Of a DNA stretch of 64,000 nucleotides, positions 9,349-19,800 are shown piece by piece. Origin of the DNA: Paenibacillus luteus (GTDB lineage Bacteria > Bacillota > Bacilli > Paenibacillales > Paenibacillaceae); the NCBI RefSeq assembly GCF_006542765.1, contig NZ_SKCD01000015.1:62001-126000 (forward strand). The letters are read 5' to 3'. The notes beneath the pieces were generated by a model. It saw only the letters and a list, made by a program, of their open reading frames with translations. It searched no databases and was not told the origin of the DNA. Numbering within the stretch: position 1 is the stretch's first letter; each line of letters opens with the position of its first letter. The position numbers and the translations under genes were made by a program.

Positions 9349-10464
9349 TTATTTTTGTAGCGAATATTTTAAGTGAACAATCTTGCTATTATATTGGCTG
9401 CCATTCCATTCCGTATACGCCAGCGCTTTGCCGGAAGGGCTCCAAGAGGTGACTGCATTTTCGACATCTACCGCTAATTGAGTTGATTTGCCTGTTAACA
9501 TATCGTAGACATAAATCCCTTTAACGGTTATTCCGTTTGCATCGTCCTTCTCGCTGTATGCAATCATACGCTGATCCGGCGACCATGAAACACCGCCAAG
9601 CTCCGTACCCTCTGCAATCGTTTTCGAATTCCCCCCATCCGCGTCACAAAGAATCATCACGCTTTTGGAGCCGTTGGTTTGCATGACCAGCATTTGATTC
9701 CCATCCGGCGAGGGTACTACCTTGTATACATGATCGAACTTAAATTTAGTCTTTTCCTTGGTAGCTAAGTTCAGCGCCATTAAGGATTCATCGGAATTGG
9801 TATTGTAATAAACCGTATCCTTCATTTTTTCAACAATAAACAAAGCTTCCTCACTCAAATCGGCTATTGGAGCAATGCTCCCACCCGTACTTGCCGTATA
9901 GGCGCCACCGCTGTAAGCTGCGCCGATAACCGTTTCTTCATCCGTCCATTTGGCACTGGCGGCTCCGCCAATATTATTGCCGATGATACCGAAGGATTGG
10001 AGCGTTTCCAGGTTCAATACATAATAAACAGGGTCGCCTAAATCGAATTCATGATACAGCAAATGCTTTTTATCCGAAGATAAGGCTGCACCTCCCAAAA
10101 ACACATTATCCTGTTCTTTTAGCAGCTTGTATTGTTTGGTATTGATGTTGTACAAATACAGGCTTCTAGGATATGAATCCGACAATTCTGCCAGCTTCAT
10201 TTTGTCTAATGACGTATTTTCTTTGGACACAATAACGGTTTCCTCATCCAGCCAATCCGTCATTTCTACCTTTTCATACGGTTCTACTTTTTCCACGGAT
10301 ACATTAGGGTCGCCGACTTCCTTGCCTGCATTATCAATGACCGTTATCGTTTCACCGGGCTCTTTGATGGTCACCTTGTCAACATTCTCTCCCGAGCTAC
10401 AGGCTGTGACAAATACAAGCAACGCTGCAATAGACCCCTTAATCACCATTTTTGTTTTCTTCAT
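9349..10464 (-). CDS. TolB-like beta-propeller lipoprotein
   Basis: The start is the ATG at 10464, which has GGAGG seven bases upstream and opens a classical lipoprotein signal: a basic start, a hydrophobic core and the lipobox VTAC with SSGEN after the cysteine (371 residues). The frame stays open to 10548 but without a ribosome binding site there. After a linker, the body contains repeated blades with signatures such as SPDGNQMLVMQTNG, SWSPDQRMIAYSEKDD and SWSPSGKALAYTEWNG, typical of TolB/WD40-like propellers. It lies 97 bp behind a histidine kinase gene in the same orientation. I infer an extracellular accessory or sensor partner of that two-component system; there is no enzymatic motif. 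Confidence 0.75.
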   Translation of the reverse strand: MKKTKMVIKGSIAALLVFVTACSSGENVDKVTIKEPGETITVIDNAGKEVGDPNVSVEKVEPYEKVEMTDWLDEETVIVSKENTSLDKMKLAELSDSYPRSLYLYNINTKQYKLLKEQDNVFLGGAALSSDKKHLLYHEFDLGDPVYYVLNLETLQSFGIIGNNIGGAASAKWTDEETVIGAAYSGGAYTASTGGSIAPIADLSEEALFIVEKMKDTVYYNTNSDESLMALNLATKEKTKFKFDHVYKVVPSPDGNQMLVMQTNGSKSVMILCDADGGNSKTIAEGTELGGVSWSPDQRMIAYSEKDDANGITVKGIYVYDMLTGKSTQLAVDVENAVTSWSPSGKALAYTEWNGSQYNSKIVHLKYSLQK

Positions 10465-10560
10465 CTTGATCGCCTCCTCGATACCTACAATATCAAGAAA
10501 TTGTTCCAGAAATACAAACGGATGTTTCCAAGATGTAAACAAAAGCATCGAAATTGTTCA

Positions 10561-12033
10561 TCATGCACTCGTCTCCACTGGATTATATGTTGGAAAAGAG
10601 ATTCGGAATACAGTTCCTGCCGCATCTGTGCTTACAAGAGCGATAGAACCCCCTTGCGTTTCCGCATACTGCTTAGCTAGAGAAAGCCCAAGGCCTGCGC
10701 CGCCGTTTTCTCGGGATCTGTTTCTATCAACCGTGTAGAACGGATCAAAAATCTTGTGAACGACTTCTTCAGGAATGCCAATGCCCGTATCGGCAATTTC
10801 AATGGTAACCAGGCCATTCTTCACATCATTTTTCACAAAAATATGGCCCTGCGCTTTGTTATACTTAATGGCATTATCCATGAGATTCACAAGCACAATG
10901 GTCAAAATATCTTTGTCGGCTTCCACATAAGCCTCGGTTAAATCGGTTTCCAGTTGTATCCCGAACTTGTCCATTTTGCCTTTCAGGCTGTTCAGCACCG
11001 ATTGGATAGCCGGCTGCACATCGATCTTTTCCTTATTAAATTCAAAATCATATTTTTCCAAGGAAGCGAGTTGCAACACCTTTTCAACCATTTCATAAAG
11101 CCGCTGGGTTTCACTTTGAATATTGATTTTGGCTGTTTCCAGCAGCTTCTCATCATCCGGATACATGTCAAGCAAGTCGATATAGGCTTTAATTGATGTT
11201 AACGGCGTTTTAAATTCGTGGGTGACGTTGCCAATAAACTGCTTTTGCTGCTGATCTAGCAGGGATAGCTTATGAACCGCCAGTGTTAGCTTTTCCCGTT
11301 CTTGATCCTTATCCCGCATCGTTCTCATCATTTGCTCGCTCATCTCGCGAATGCCTTTGCTTAGTTCACCGATTTCATCCTTACGCGAGAGCGTTTCTGT
11401 CTTAAAATGCCCCTCCCGAATCCTGCCCACCGATTGGTTAAGCCTGATGATGCCGCTGGCAAACGCATTAAAATAAAAATAAGCCAGAATAAAGCTGAGT
11501 AAAAATACACCCGTGCCTATATAAATAAACATCTGCTTGATCTGATTGTAAAAGGCAAGGTTTTTCGACAGCGAGTAATTGAACTGAACAACGCCCACTT
11601 GCTCATTGCCTGTTCTTAATGGAGTCATGTAAAATAACGAATCTTTAGCCGTCAAATAGGCCGTTTTATTATTTAGCGCAAAGGCTAACGTTTTTTTCAT
11701 GCTGTCGGAGATCGCAGGCGATCTATCCTTATTCATGACGGTTCCTTGCTGATCATACAGCACGACCGATTGTCCGCTGATTAATTCCAACTGCCCGGCA
11801 AACTCCTTGCCTTTCGAAGCCAGGAACGTTTGAGGCACCTTATTAGACTCAGCCATAAGGGTCTGAATAAAATAGACGTTTGCAGTTGTCGCTTGCTGGG
11901 CTAAGTATTGCTCAACCTCTGCTTGTTGATTTTGCTTAATTCCCTCGAGCACCAGCAAGCTTAGGACGAATACAGTAAGAAGCAATAGCGCAGCCAAAAA
12001 AATACTGAATTTAATTTTTATGCTGATTCTCAC
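10561..12033 (-). CDS. Membrane sensor histidine kinase
   Basis: The 490-residue protein has two membrane helices (about residues 9-32 and 170-190) that bracket an extracellular sensor region, then a HAMP domain, a HisKA helix pair with the phospho-accepting His in NVTHEFKTPLTS (H272), and an ATPase domain with the N box NLMDNAIKYN, DTGIGIPEE and GLGLSLAK. The start is the GTG at 12033, preceded by GGGAGG at five bases; the upstream TTG at 12060 has no such site. Its start overlaps the response regulator gene by 23 bp, so the pair should be translationally coupled. The signal is unknown. Confidence 0.92.
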   Translation of the reverse strand: MRISIKIKFSIFLAALLLLTVFVLSLLVLEGIKQNQQAEVEQYLAQQATTANVYFIQTLMAESNKVPQTFLASKGKEFAGQLELISGQSVVLYDQQGTVMNKDRSPAISDSMKKTLAFALNNKTAYLTAKDSLFYMTPLRTGNEQVGVVQFNYSLSKNLAFYNQIKQMFIYIGTGVFLLSFILAYFYFNAFASGIIRLNQSVGRIREGHFKTETLSRKDEIGELSKGIREMSEQMMRTMRDKDQEREKLTLAVHKLSLLDQQQKQFIGNVTHEFKTPLTSIKAYIDLLDMYPDDEKLLETAKINIQSETQRLYEMVEKVLQLASLEKYDFEFNKEKIDVQPAIQSVLNSLKGKMDKFGIQLETDLTEAYVEADKDILTIVLVNLMDNAIKYNKAQGHIFVKNDVKNGLVTIEIADTGIGIPEEVVHKIFDPFYTVDRNRSRENGGAGLGLSLAKQYAETQGGSIALVSTDAAGTVFRISFPTYNPVETSA

Positions 12034-12718
12034 CGTAACCTCCCAAGACTTTATATCCAATACCGTGAACGGTTTGTATCATTTCACTGATGTCTGGCCC
12101 CAGCTTTTTTCTCAGCCGCTGAACATGAATATCCACGGTACGCGTACCGCCTATATATTCCATTCCCCAGACCAAATCGAGTAGCTGCTCCCTGGTATAT
12201 ACCCTATCGGGGCTGGATACTAACAGAGCCAACAGATCGTATTCTTTAGGCGTCAAGTCCAGCTTCTCATCGCCTGCCCAAGCCGTACGTTTACTTATAT
12301 GCAGCACGATTGCACCTAACCTAATCTCATCAAGCTCTGGCTTTTCTCCCGCAGCCTGCATTCTTCTTAGCAATGACTTTAAACGCGCAAGCAGCTCCCG
12401 CATATCAAAGGGCTTTGTGATATAATCGTCGGCTCCCAGCTCAAGTCCTAAAATTTTATTAACAATATCCTCTTTGGCAGTCAGCATAATTACTCCGATG
12501 CGACCTTTATCCTGAAGCTTCTTTAGAATGTCATAACCATCCATGCCGGGAAGCATTACATCCAAAATAATCGCATCCGGACGAAACGCATAAAACCTTT
12601 CGATAGCCAAAGCTCCATGATCAACAACCTCGACGGTATATCCTTCTCTTCTTAAGGCATATGCGATAGCATCCGCAATTTTCCGTTCATCTTCAATGAC
12701 CATAATTTTTCCGTTCAT
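12011..12718 (-). CDS. OmpR-family response regulator
   Basis: The 235-residue protein has a receiver domain with the acidic pair ED (residues 9-10), phospho-acceptor D53 in ILDVMLPGMD and the LTAK lysine, followed by a winged-helix DNA-binding domain (LTPKEYDLLALLV, GGTRTVDIHVQRLRKK). It is the partner of the overlapping downstream kinase, and the operon continues into the propeller lipoprotein. The start codon is an ATG with only a weak ribosome binding site (GGTGA). The family commonly controls cell-envelope genes. Confidence 0.93.
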   Translation of the reverse strand: MNGKIMVIEDERKIADAIAYALRREGYTVEVVDHGALAIERFYAFRPDAIILDVMLPGMDGYDILKKLQDKGRIGVIMLTAKEDIVNKILGLELGADDYITKPFDMRELLARLKSLLRRMQAAGEKPELDEIRLGAIVLHISKRTAWAGDEKLDLTPKEYDLLALLVSSPDRVYTREQLLDLVWGMEYIGGTRTVDIHVQRLRKKLGPDISEMIQTVHGIGYKVLGGYGENQHKN

Positions 12719-12851
12719 CGATTCACCAACCTATTCTTACTGCTTCTATTTAGTCTACCATTCTTGGATGGAGATGGGCAGCTGGAAGGATAATTCCAAT
12801 CATAAGGAGAATTACCATATTTGAGCAATATACAATAAGGGGGCTATTTTA

Positions 12852-13397
12852 TTGATCATTAAAGCTGTTTTTGTGGATCGTGATGGAACTTTAGGTGGTC
12901 ATGGTCACTTCATTCATCCTCGAGATTTTGAGTTATTCCCTACATCATTAGCAGCATTGAAGCTATTAAAAGATCATAGAATGAAAATATTTGCCCTTAC
13001 TAATCAACACAACATTTCTAAGGGCTTAGCGACGGAATCAGATTTTCATAAAGAATTTGCAAGTTATGGATTTGATGCGGCATATATATGCCCCCATGAG
13101 CCCGAGGAGGGCTGTGAGTGTCATAAACCACGGCCTGGCATGCTTCAGAAAGCTGCAGCGGAGTATGAACTAGATCTGACTCATTGTGCGGTTATAGGTG
13201 ACGTGGGTTCAACGGATATGCTTGCAGCTGCCGCAGTAGGAGCCAAAAGAATTCTTGTAGAGACAGGCTGGGGTAAGCCGTCTTTGGAAAAATATCGTCA
13301 TACATGGTATGAGCAAGCGACACCGAATTTTGTTGCGAAGGACCTCTTAGATGCTGCGAAATGGCTAGTTGGCAGCAGCCGTAGCAATGACGATTAG
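12852..13397 (+). CDS. HAD-IIIA phosphatase of the GmhB/HisB-N type
   Basis: The 181-residue protein starts at TTG, with AAGGGGG nine bases upstream. It carries the HAD nucleophile motif VDRDGT (D9, D11), motif II in ALTNQHN, the conserved lysine in CHKPRPGM and the motif III acidic pair in VIGDVGSTDM. The loop with C80, H82, C88 and C90 (CPHEPEEGCEC) matches the zinc-binding loop of GmhB and histidinol-phosphate phosphatases. It should dephosphorylate a small phosphorylated sugar or alcohol in the cytoplasm. It stands alone, divergent from the response regulator gene, so the substrate is open. Confidence 0.8.
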   Translation: MIIKAVFVDRDGTLGGHGHFIHPRDFELFPTSLAALKLLKDHRMKIFALTNQHNISKGLATESDFHKEFASYGFDAAYICPHEPEEGCECHKPRPGMLQKAAAEYELDLTHCAVIGDVGSTDMLAAAAVGAKRILVETGWGKPSLEKYRHTWYEQATPNFVAKDLLDAAKWLVGSSRSNDD

Positions 13398-13703
13398 TTA
13401 TGATACTAACGTGTAACATTAGTTTAACCACAACATTCCCACAGGCGACTACACACGATAGGCTGCCGTTGTTGATTGAATGAACGGGCAATTATTCGCA
13501 ACATTTTATTACCATTTCCGTCTAATTTCTAAGAACATTTTTGGGTATAGTTGGGGGTTGTTTGAATGATCAAAGGTAATCGGTTGTTGCGTTAACGGAA
13601 GACGATACTTCAACCCCAAAAGGGGATAGTCTGTGTTTACATAATTATTCAACAAATGCACGCTATTTAGCTTGTTTCATTGTTAATTTTGAAACACTGA
13701 TTA
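13398..13703. other. Intergenic stretch, no gene seen
   Basis: I find no coding sequence here. One possible structured segment is 13551-13627: a GGGGTTG arm near 13553 and CAACCCC at 13611-13617 enclose about 50 bases that contain the palindrome CGTTAACG, followed by a small CCCC-AAAA-GGGG hairpin. No riboswitch class is recognisable. Confidence 0.3.
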
Positions 13704-13737
13704 AAGAGCCGCATGGTAAATCATCCCTGCGGCTCTT
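13704..13737. terminator. Stem-loop between convergent genes
   Basis: AAGAGCCGCA and TGCGGCTCTT form a perfect 10-bp GC-rich stem around a 14-nt loop, between the plus-strand HAD phosphatase gene and the minus-strand acyltransferase gene. The flanking T-runs are short. Confidence 0.6.
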
Positions 13738-13825
13738 ATGCTTATTTGCGGACAGACTGTAGTCATATTTCTCATCAAATACTAAGCGCTAATAAAGCTG
13801 CCATTTCCCTTTACGCAATGCTCTG

Positions 13826-15010
13826 TTACATTGAAGCGCTTGAGCCTTCCCCGCCGCTCGCGGCTGCCACAACAGGCTTCTTCCTAAGTCCGGTCAGCCA
13901 TTTGCCCAAACGAATCGATGGCAGCTCGACAAAATAATAGCTGAGCGTACCCGCTCCGAACGAAGCGGCAAAGGCAAGTACCACGATAAACGTCTTATCC
14001 ATTTCACCATTTAACAAGTGGATGAGGGACAGCAAAACGATCATATGGTACAAATACAAGCTATATGAGATTTTGCCTAGAAACAATAGCGGTCTGCGCT
14101 GCAGTTGACGGGATAAACGAGCGGACGATAGCGCAGCTATAATGAAGATCGATGCGCCAAGCGCCGTCATCCAATCCCCGCCATGGGGCATGAACATATC
14201 GTGGAAATCTTCGCCATAGCCAATCCACTTGAAGCTGTAGCAGCACAGCGCAACGATCAGAAGCAGCGCTCCCCACCAGCTGTTCAACCGAGCGAAGACC
14301 GCTCTCAGCTTGCCCTGATACTTCGCCAGAAGCGCCCCCACAATAAAGAAGGAAGCGTAATGCAGCGACACGATAAAATTAGTCATGAAGCGCGTCTCGA
14401 AAATATCCAGCATTACCGTTGCCCCTACGGATAAAGCGATTGCAAGCGGCAGGCCGATTTTCCAGCCCCCTTTAACTATCGCTAGCATAACAAAAGGAAA
14501 TAATAATGAAATGCGCATCTCATGCACAAGTGTCCATAGAATGGGATCATACCTCGTCGTATTGTAATTGCCTACAAACAACAAGTGGTGAATAATCGAC
14601 TTCATATCTGGCGGAGCTACCCAAAGGTTATTGTAGTAAGTCGTTAAATCCGTCAGCTTCGAAACGAAGAGAATTTCCCGCAGCGCAATCGCAATGAACA
14701 ACGCAACGATAAACGGAATGTAAATCCGGCAAATCCGCTTGATAACATACTTGGTATAGTTCTGCTGGCGATCGCTGAAGAACGGCAGCGAGAGCACGAA
14801 GCCGCTAAGCAGAAAGAACATAATGACCGCTTCATGACCGCCCCAAATCGCATGCAATGGCGTATATTTCAACAAATTAAGTGGGTAATCCAGCAAGCCG
14901 AGGCCTGATGTATTTTGTACGATTGGCGTAAACACCATCAAAAAATGACCAACCATAACCGCAAGAGCGGCCAAACCTCTTAGTGAATCCAATTCCTCAT
15001 AGCGCTGCAC
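13826..15010 (-). CDS. OafA-type membrane acyltransferase
   Basis: The 394-residue protein has about ten hydrophobic segments and the acyltransferase-3 opening RYEELDSLRGLAALAVMVGH, with the conserved Arg and His of this family. Relatives O-acetylate or otherwise acylate cell-surface polysaccharides, peptidoglycan or antibiotics. The chosen start is the GTG at 15010, which has GGGGGAG seven bases upstream; the ATG at 15028 lies just ahead of that ribosome binding site and has none of its own. It sits alone between a terminator and the VanZ-like gene. The substrate is unknown; the nearby polysaccharide locus is only a possible client. Confidence 0.85.
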   Translation of the reverse strand: MQRYEELDSLRGLAALAVMVGHFLMVFTPIVQNTSGLGLLDYPLNLLKYTPLHAIWGGHEAVIMFFLLSGFVLSLPFFSDRQQNYTKYVIKRICRIYIPFIVALFIAIALREILFVSKLTDLTTYYNNLWVAPPDMKSIIHHLLFVGNYNTTRYDPILWTLVHEMRISLLFPFVMLAIVKGGWKIGLPLAIALSVGATVMLDIFETRFMTNFIVSLHYASFFIVGALLAKYQGKLRAVFARLNSWWGALLLIVALCCYSFKWIGYGEDFHDMFMPHGGDWMTALGASIFIIAALSSARLSRQLQRRPLLFLGKISYSLYLYHMIVLLSLIHLLNGEMDKTFIVVLAFAASFGAGTLSYYFVELPSIRLGKWLTGLRKKPVVAAASGGEGSSASM

Positions 15011-15094
15011 GCCGCGACTCCCCCACATTTACCGAATCTTTAAAGTAACAAAACGATTATAAGGGATAGCGGCCCGCTTTGTCCGCAACTATTT

Positions 15095-15625
15095 TTAGAG
15101 ACGATTCGATGGCCTTACGCGCCTCCAGAGCTTCACCAATCCGAGTAAGCACAAGCATACAAGCAAGCCCGTACAGCCACCGATAAAATCAAGCAAAACA
15201 TCCGTCGCATTGCCCGTCCGTTCATCCGAGCCAAGCTGATTCCACTCGTCCAGAGCTGGGATCGCAACGGCTGCCAGCAGCGTAATTGCAATTGATATCA
15301 ACCAACGACCGCGACTAAGCGCGCGCAGGAACATAAACAGCATCGCGGCAAACGTGGCATATACGAAGAAATGCGCGCCTTTGCGAAAGAAAAATTCAAT
15401 GAAGGAATAAGGCCGCTCGTGAGCGTTAATTACGCTCGTCCGATATTTAACCGTAACGTCCGGCAGCCATCGTACAAGCTGGTCAGCACTAAAGTGGCTG
15501 CGGAGGAAAGGCTGAATACTCTGCTGATCATACGTCTGAGAAGAAAATACGAACAAGAGCGTCAGCCATCCCGCAAACAATAGTCCCCATACAAGGGTTG
15601 AGATCCAAGTTGATGAACGATTCAC
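15095..15625 (-). CDS. VanZ-like membrane protein
   Basis: The 176-residue protein has four predicted membrane segments and VanZ-family features: an early FSSQ motif (VFSSQTYDQQS), RKGAHFFVYATFAAM, and an acidic DEWNQLGSDERTGNATDVLLD segment. VanZ of vancomycin-resistance clusters gives low-level teicoplanin resistance, but most family members are of unknown function. A GTG start follows CAGGAGG at slightly long spacing. No resistance genes are adjacent, so I do not read it as a resistance determinant. Confidence 0.8.
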   Translation of the reverse strand: MNRSSTWISTLVWGLLFAGWLTLLFVFSSQTYDQQSIQPFLRSHFSADQLVRWLPDVTVKYRTSVINAHERPYSFIEFFFRKGAHFFVYATFAAMLFMFLRALSRGRWLISIAITLLAAVAIPALDEWNQLGSDERTGNATDVLLDFIGGCTGLLVCLCLLGLVKLWRRVRPSNRL

Positions 15626-15904
15626 TGCATCTTGCGCCTCCTGCCAAACAAACTTTTATCTCTCTATCATACTTGAAATAAAACTCGCAAACAAAATTGG
15701 AGGTTAACCTAGAGTGCAGGTCGGCTGATAAATGAGTTTCCGAAGGGATCGAGGAGTATACGAGTAAAAACAGAGATAGGATAACAAGGGCGTTAGTTCT
15801 TTTCTCTTAATGAGGGAAAGCAGTATATAAGTCCCATTTTAATATAGTCAATAAGTCTTAAGTTTGGTATTATATTTAAAAGGATTATAAATAAGGAGGT
15901 TGCC

Positions 15905-16036
15905 ATGTCTAGTTATTTAATGTTTACCGAGCTCTCCACCCCATTCAAAATATTCGGCATCCGATTATTTAAAGACGAGGACGGACATTATTGGTACAAA
16001 TTCAAAAACAATAAACGCAAACGCCTGTTTAAATAA
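15905..16036 (+). CDS. Small basic protein, 43 residues
   Basis: This short frame has an excellent ribosome binding site: AAGGAGGT lies five bases before the ATG. It encodes a 43-residue peptide beginning MSSYLMFTELSTPFKIFGIR and ending KNNKRKRLFK, with aromatic residues in the middle (HYWYKF) and a strongly basic tail. Nothing in it identifies a family. Its last 8 bp overlap the end of the convergent Spo0E-like gene. The strong ribosome binding site and non-random composition argue that it is translated; comparison with related genomes would settle it. Confidence 0.55.
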   Translation: MSSYLMFTELSTPFKIFGIRLFKDEDGHYWYKFKNNKRKRLFK

Positions 16037-16292
16037 GCATATAGTCTGCTGGCGAGCATACAAGCGATTCACAGCTCAGCTTCTTGTCGCATACTCTCTC
16101 ATAACGCACACAATCATAGCAGTTCAACACGCGATCCAAAGCTTGACTCGCCCCCAAGACATCGTCAGATTGATAAGATTGGCTCATTAATAGCTTCTCA
16201 ACCATCTCTTGACGCAGCAGCTCGATTTTTTGCTCCAGCTTTATTTTATGCAACGCGATATCCCTATTAATGTAACTTCTCCCCTCTCTCAA
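16029..16292 (-). CDS. Spo0E-like aspartyl-phosphate phosphatase
   Basis: The 87-residue frame contains a two-helix hairpin with the Spo0E family signature: IELLRQEMVEKLL, a turn, then SQALDRVLNCY, which matches the SxxLDxxIxxY motif. Spo0E-type proteins dephosphorylate Spo0A~P and delay sporulation. The family is usually 45-85 residues, so the core fits. The start is uncertain: TTG at 16292 gives the longest form but has no ribosome binding site, and a TTG at 16253, after AATAGGG, may be the real start. The tail carries four cysteines (two in CDKKLSCESLVC), which is not part of the core fold. Confidence 0.7.
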   Translation of the reverse strand: MREGRSYINRDIALHKIKLEQKIELLRQEMVEKLLMSQSYQSDDVLGASQALDRVLNCYDCVRYERVCDKKLSCESLVCSPADYMLI

Positions 16293-16801
16293 CCAGAATG
16301 CAATCCACGCGGTGACGCTATCACTTCAGAACTCAGTTATTATACCGACTAGGAAACCACATGCTTACAGAATAACTGAGTAGCTGCTTCCCTTACGCCT
16401 ATATCAAGCTCGGCAACGTTTGCCAAGCCTCTTCCACTTCCAAATATATATACCTATGAATAGAAAATTAAACAGCAAATACTAGCATATCAAATAAAAG
16501 AGACTTAAGTCCCTCCTATCTCCTACAGATGTATGTTTTTAGGAATACACCTCTAGATATTGTAAAGTAAAACTCGATGCTAGGGTAGGTCAATTTTTTG
16601 CAGTATAGATTTTTTAGGGTTTTAGAGTAGAAAAACAAACAAAAAAAGACAGCGTTTCGTCACATTCCGCCTATTCCTTTAGGATATTAAGGTATATTCT
16701 ACTATTCGTTTAATGCAAATTCTGGTACTATAGTAGTGGTTATCAGAGTAATATAGACATTTCAAGAAGATTCAACCATTTGAAGCAAGGAGAGACTAAC
16801 A
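16293..16801. other. 508-bp leader and intergenic region before the giant SLH gene
   Basis: No gene is visible here. The stretch is AT-rich, and the sequence from about 16600 to 16780 probably carries the promoter and leader of the SLH gene. I see no convincing -35/-10 pair and no c-di-GMP aptamer core, although I looked for one because such genes are often so controlled. Confidence 0.4.
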
Positions 16802-19800
16802 TTGCAAAATAAAATGTTCAAACGCAGCTTTTTGCTGCTAATGATCCTGTTACTGGCGCTAGGCCATGCTTTTACCGCTATGGCCGCTACAACGGTGGAC
16901 ATTGTATCCACAGTTAACCAGCAGAACGGTTCAAAAGATGTTGTTCTAAAAAGTGTCATTGATGTCGAAAAAGAGGATTATGCATACCTAATGGGTGGTA
17001 AAACGATCGAATTTACACTCGTCGATGCCAATAATACGATTGTCGCCCCATCCATCAAGAAACAAATTGAAGATCATAAAGTTAGTGTTATTGATTCTAC
17101 ATACTCCATTCCGTTTACAGACCTTGCCTTTGAAGGCTTGAAGCCTGGTACGGCCTACAAACTCAAAGCCGCCTTCCATAGTGAGACTCGACCGCTTCAA
17201 TGGGAGCAAACGGTTAATATCTTGCCAACCGCATATACCTTCAAGGTTGAACGTACGGCAAAAGAAGGCGGAAATGCTACTCTCGTTACGAACGCAACCA
17301 TTCGTACAGATGACAAGAACATTACTGTTACAGTACTTGATGAATATGGCAAACCAGCCGTGGGCAAGTCCGTCAGCATGGTTTATTACAATTACCTAAG
17401 CAGCATTAAGCTGACTACAAATGAAGACGGACAAATCGTGCTGAATGGCCAAGGCGGAGTTCCTATACATAACAGCTGGAATCCCGTGTTGTTTCTTCAG
17501 GTAGATGAGAACCTGCCTTCTTATACGGTTGAAACCCTCTACGTTCAAGATATTCTCGAAAGTCGTTATAAGAACTACAGGGCTGTCGAGCTGCAATATC
17601 GGGACAAAGATAGCAGACTGCTCTCAGGAGTCATGAATACTTCCTATGAGTATGGTCAAGGCAACATCGATTCCTTTAAAACAGCTGGCGTTGTCGTCTA
17701 CTTAACCAATGGCAGCTTGGGCACACTCAAATCAACCATTAAGTCACCAATCAGCAATGAAACTTATCTTTATGAACTGAGCGCTGAAGAGCTTGCGCCT
17801 ACATTAGATGGGCAGCCTAAACAATTAATTCTGAATGCAGCGGAATATAGCAAAGTCTCTTTTCAATATAAATGGGATGATCAGCCTGTCCATGTGAAGT
17901 CTCTCGCACTGAATAATAACAGCGGCAGCAGACAAGTTTTCCGGGATGAGAACGCAAAGCTGGCAAATGTAGAAACACTATATATGGCAAAAGGAAAGAC
18001 TTTTCAATTTGCAGCTGAGCTTGAGCTGCCAAATGGAGATAAAGCGGTTGTAAGCAATGTCATCAACACGATACAACCAAGCCTTACCTTCTCTGACAAC
18101 CTTAGCTCTAGTCGTTTCTCGGCCATTAGCATCGATGCGGACTACAGAAATTCCAAAGAAGACGCTGCTCTTCTTGTCTCGTATGTTAATAACAGATACA
18201 ACTATTATCAGCTCTCCACCCAACTTGCAGTGGATAAGCGTGTTTTTGTAGAAACGAATAAAACCATTTACAAAATGAATGCTACGATTAATGCTGCAGG
18301 GGATCAAGCTATAATTGCCTCTGATTTTCTTCCAATAAAGAGCAGCTATACTTTTAAATCCGGCAAATCAGTAGTTACTACCGTCGAGGTTGGCGTAGAA
18401 AAGCTAGGTCGGTTAGAACAAAGAAATGAGCTGATTTTGGGAGAATCCTTAAGCCTGCAGGCCAAATACAAAGATGAGAATGGTCAAGCTCTTGATATTA
18501 ACAGCTCTAGTAAAATAGTCATTAATAAAGACAATGAACTCTATTCTGACAATAACTACTTATACAGTTCTTACAGTAGTAAGAGCGAGATTTTAGATCA
18601 ATACTACTATTACGATTTCCTTGCAACAGAAGTTGGCAATTATACAATAAAGTTTTTGCAAAAAAATGATAAAAACGAATGGGCAGAACAAAGCAGCTCC
18701 AGCTTCACTGTCGCTCCCAAACGTGAATTTGATGTCGAAATTCGTGATCAAAACGGCAATCTTATTGATCTCGTCAATAAGCCTTATATCACCAACGTTA
18801 ACTCTAAACAATTAAAATTCACGGTCAGAGAGCATATTACCGGACAGACGGGCGCTCCAGTCGCAGGCGTTACTCTACTAGAATATAATGAAATGACTTT
18901 ACGTTCCGATGCCAATGGACAAATAACACTGGCTAATGATTATCTAAATGGGCATAATCAGTTCACATTCAGTAAGTCGGGGTATTTGAACAAAAGCATA
19001 CATTTATATGGAATTGATCCAAAGACTGAAGCTATTGTCAGAGTTTCTGGACTTGATAAACCTGAATCCAGTGATCAATTGAATGTTCCTGGTGGCATAC
19101 CTATGCAAAATGCCTCCGTGTATGCCACTATTCAAGCAGGCACTACAACGTCATGGCAGCAGGGCTCTGCGTACTATAATGATACCGTGAGTTATATGAT
19201 TGTCCCTTCACCTTCTAAAGTGAAAATCGATTTTATTCGCAGCAATAATTGGTATAACAATAGCAGCAGCTCGCCTTTTGGCTATTACATGATAGGTAAT
19301 GTAAACACAGAGCCCGGCAAGGATTACAACCTAGTATTGGATGCACGGCAGCCTTTGCAGCAAGTATCTACCGTTAATGTGAGCGAAAGAGTAAGTCAGG
19401 TTTCCATTATCCATAAAGACCTTACTAGTATTGGTGCATACGACAGTAATACTATTCTTTCTGGCAATCGTGAAGACCAAAACAAATTTTACGCAACAAA
19501 GGGCATTTACAATGTGCTCGCAAGAACAATAGAAGGAAACCTCATTTACTTGGAAAATATTGAATTAAGCCAAGATGTGAATTCACTGGATATCCCTAGC
19601 AACTCCAATTCGCTTGCTACCATTAAAATGGTTGGAGATGCCTACATTAATTCCATCACATACGTGACAGATAACCATTCTCAGCTGCGTAGTTATACTA
19701 ATAATTACCAAAGCGAGCTTGTTAACGTAACACCAGGAAACATTTGGGTTTCTTTAAGCGCCTTTGACGGTTCAAAGCAATATTATTATGAAATGCTATT

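Noticed and set aside
15095..15625. Glycopeptide resistance gene
   Set aside because: VanZ-like proteins are widespread without resistance function, and no vanHAX or vanRS genes accompany it.
16293..16801. A second c-di-GMP riboswitch before the giant SLH gene
   Set aside because: The GCAAAGC core and GAAA-loop hairpin are not present on the plus strand here.
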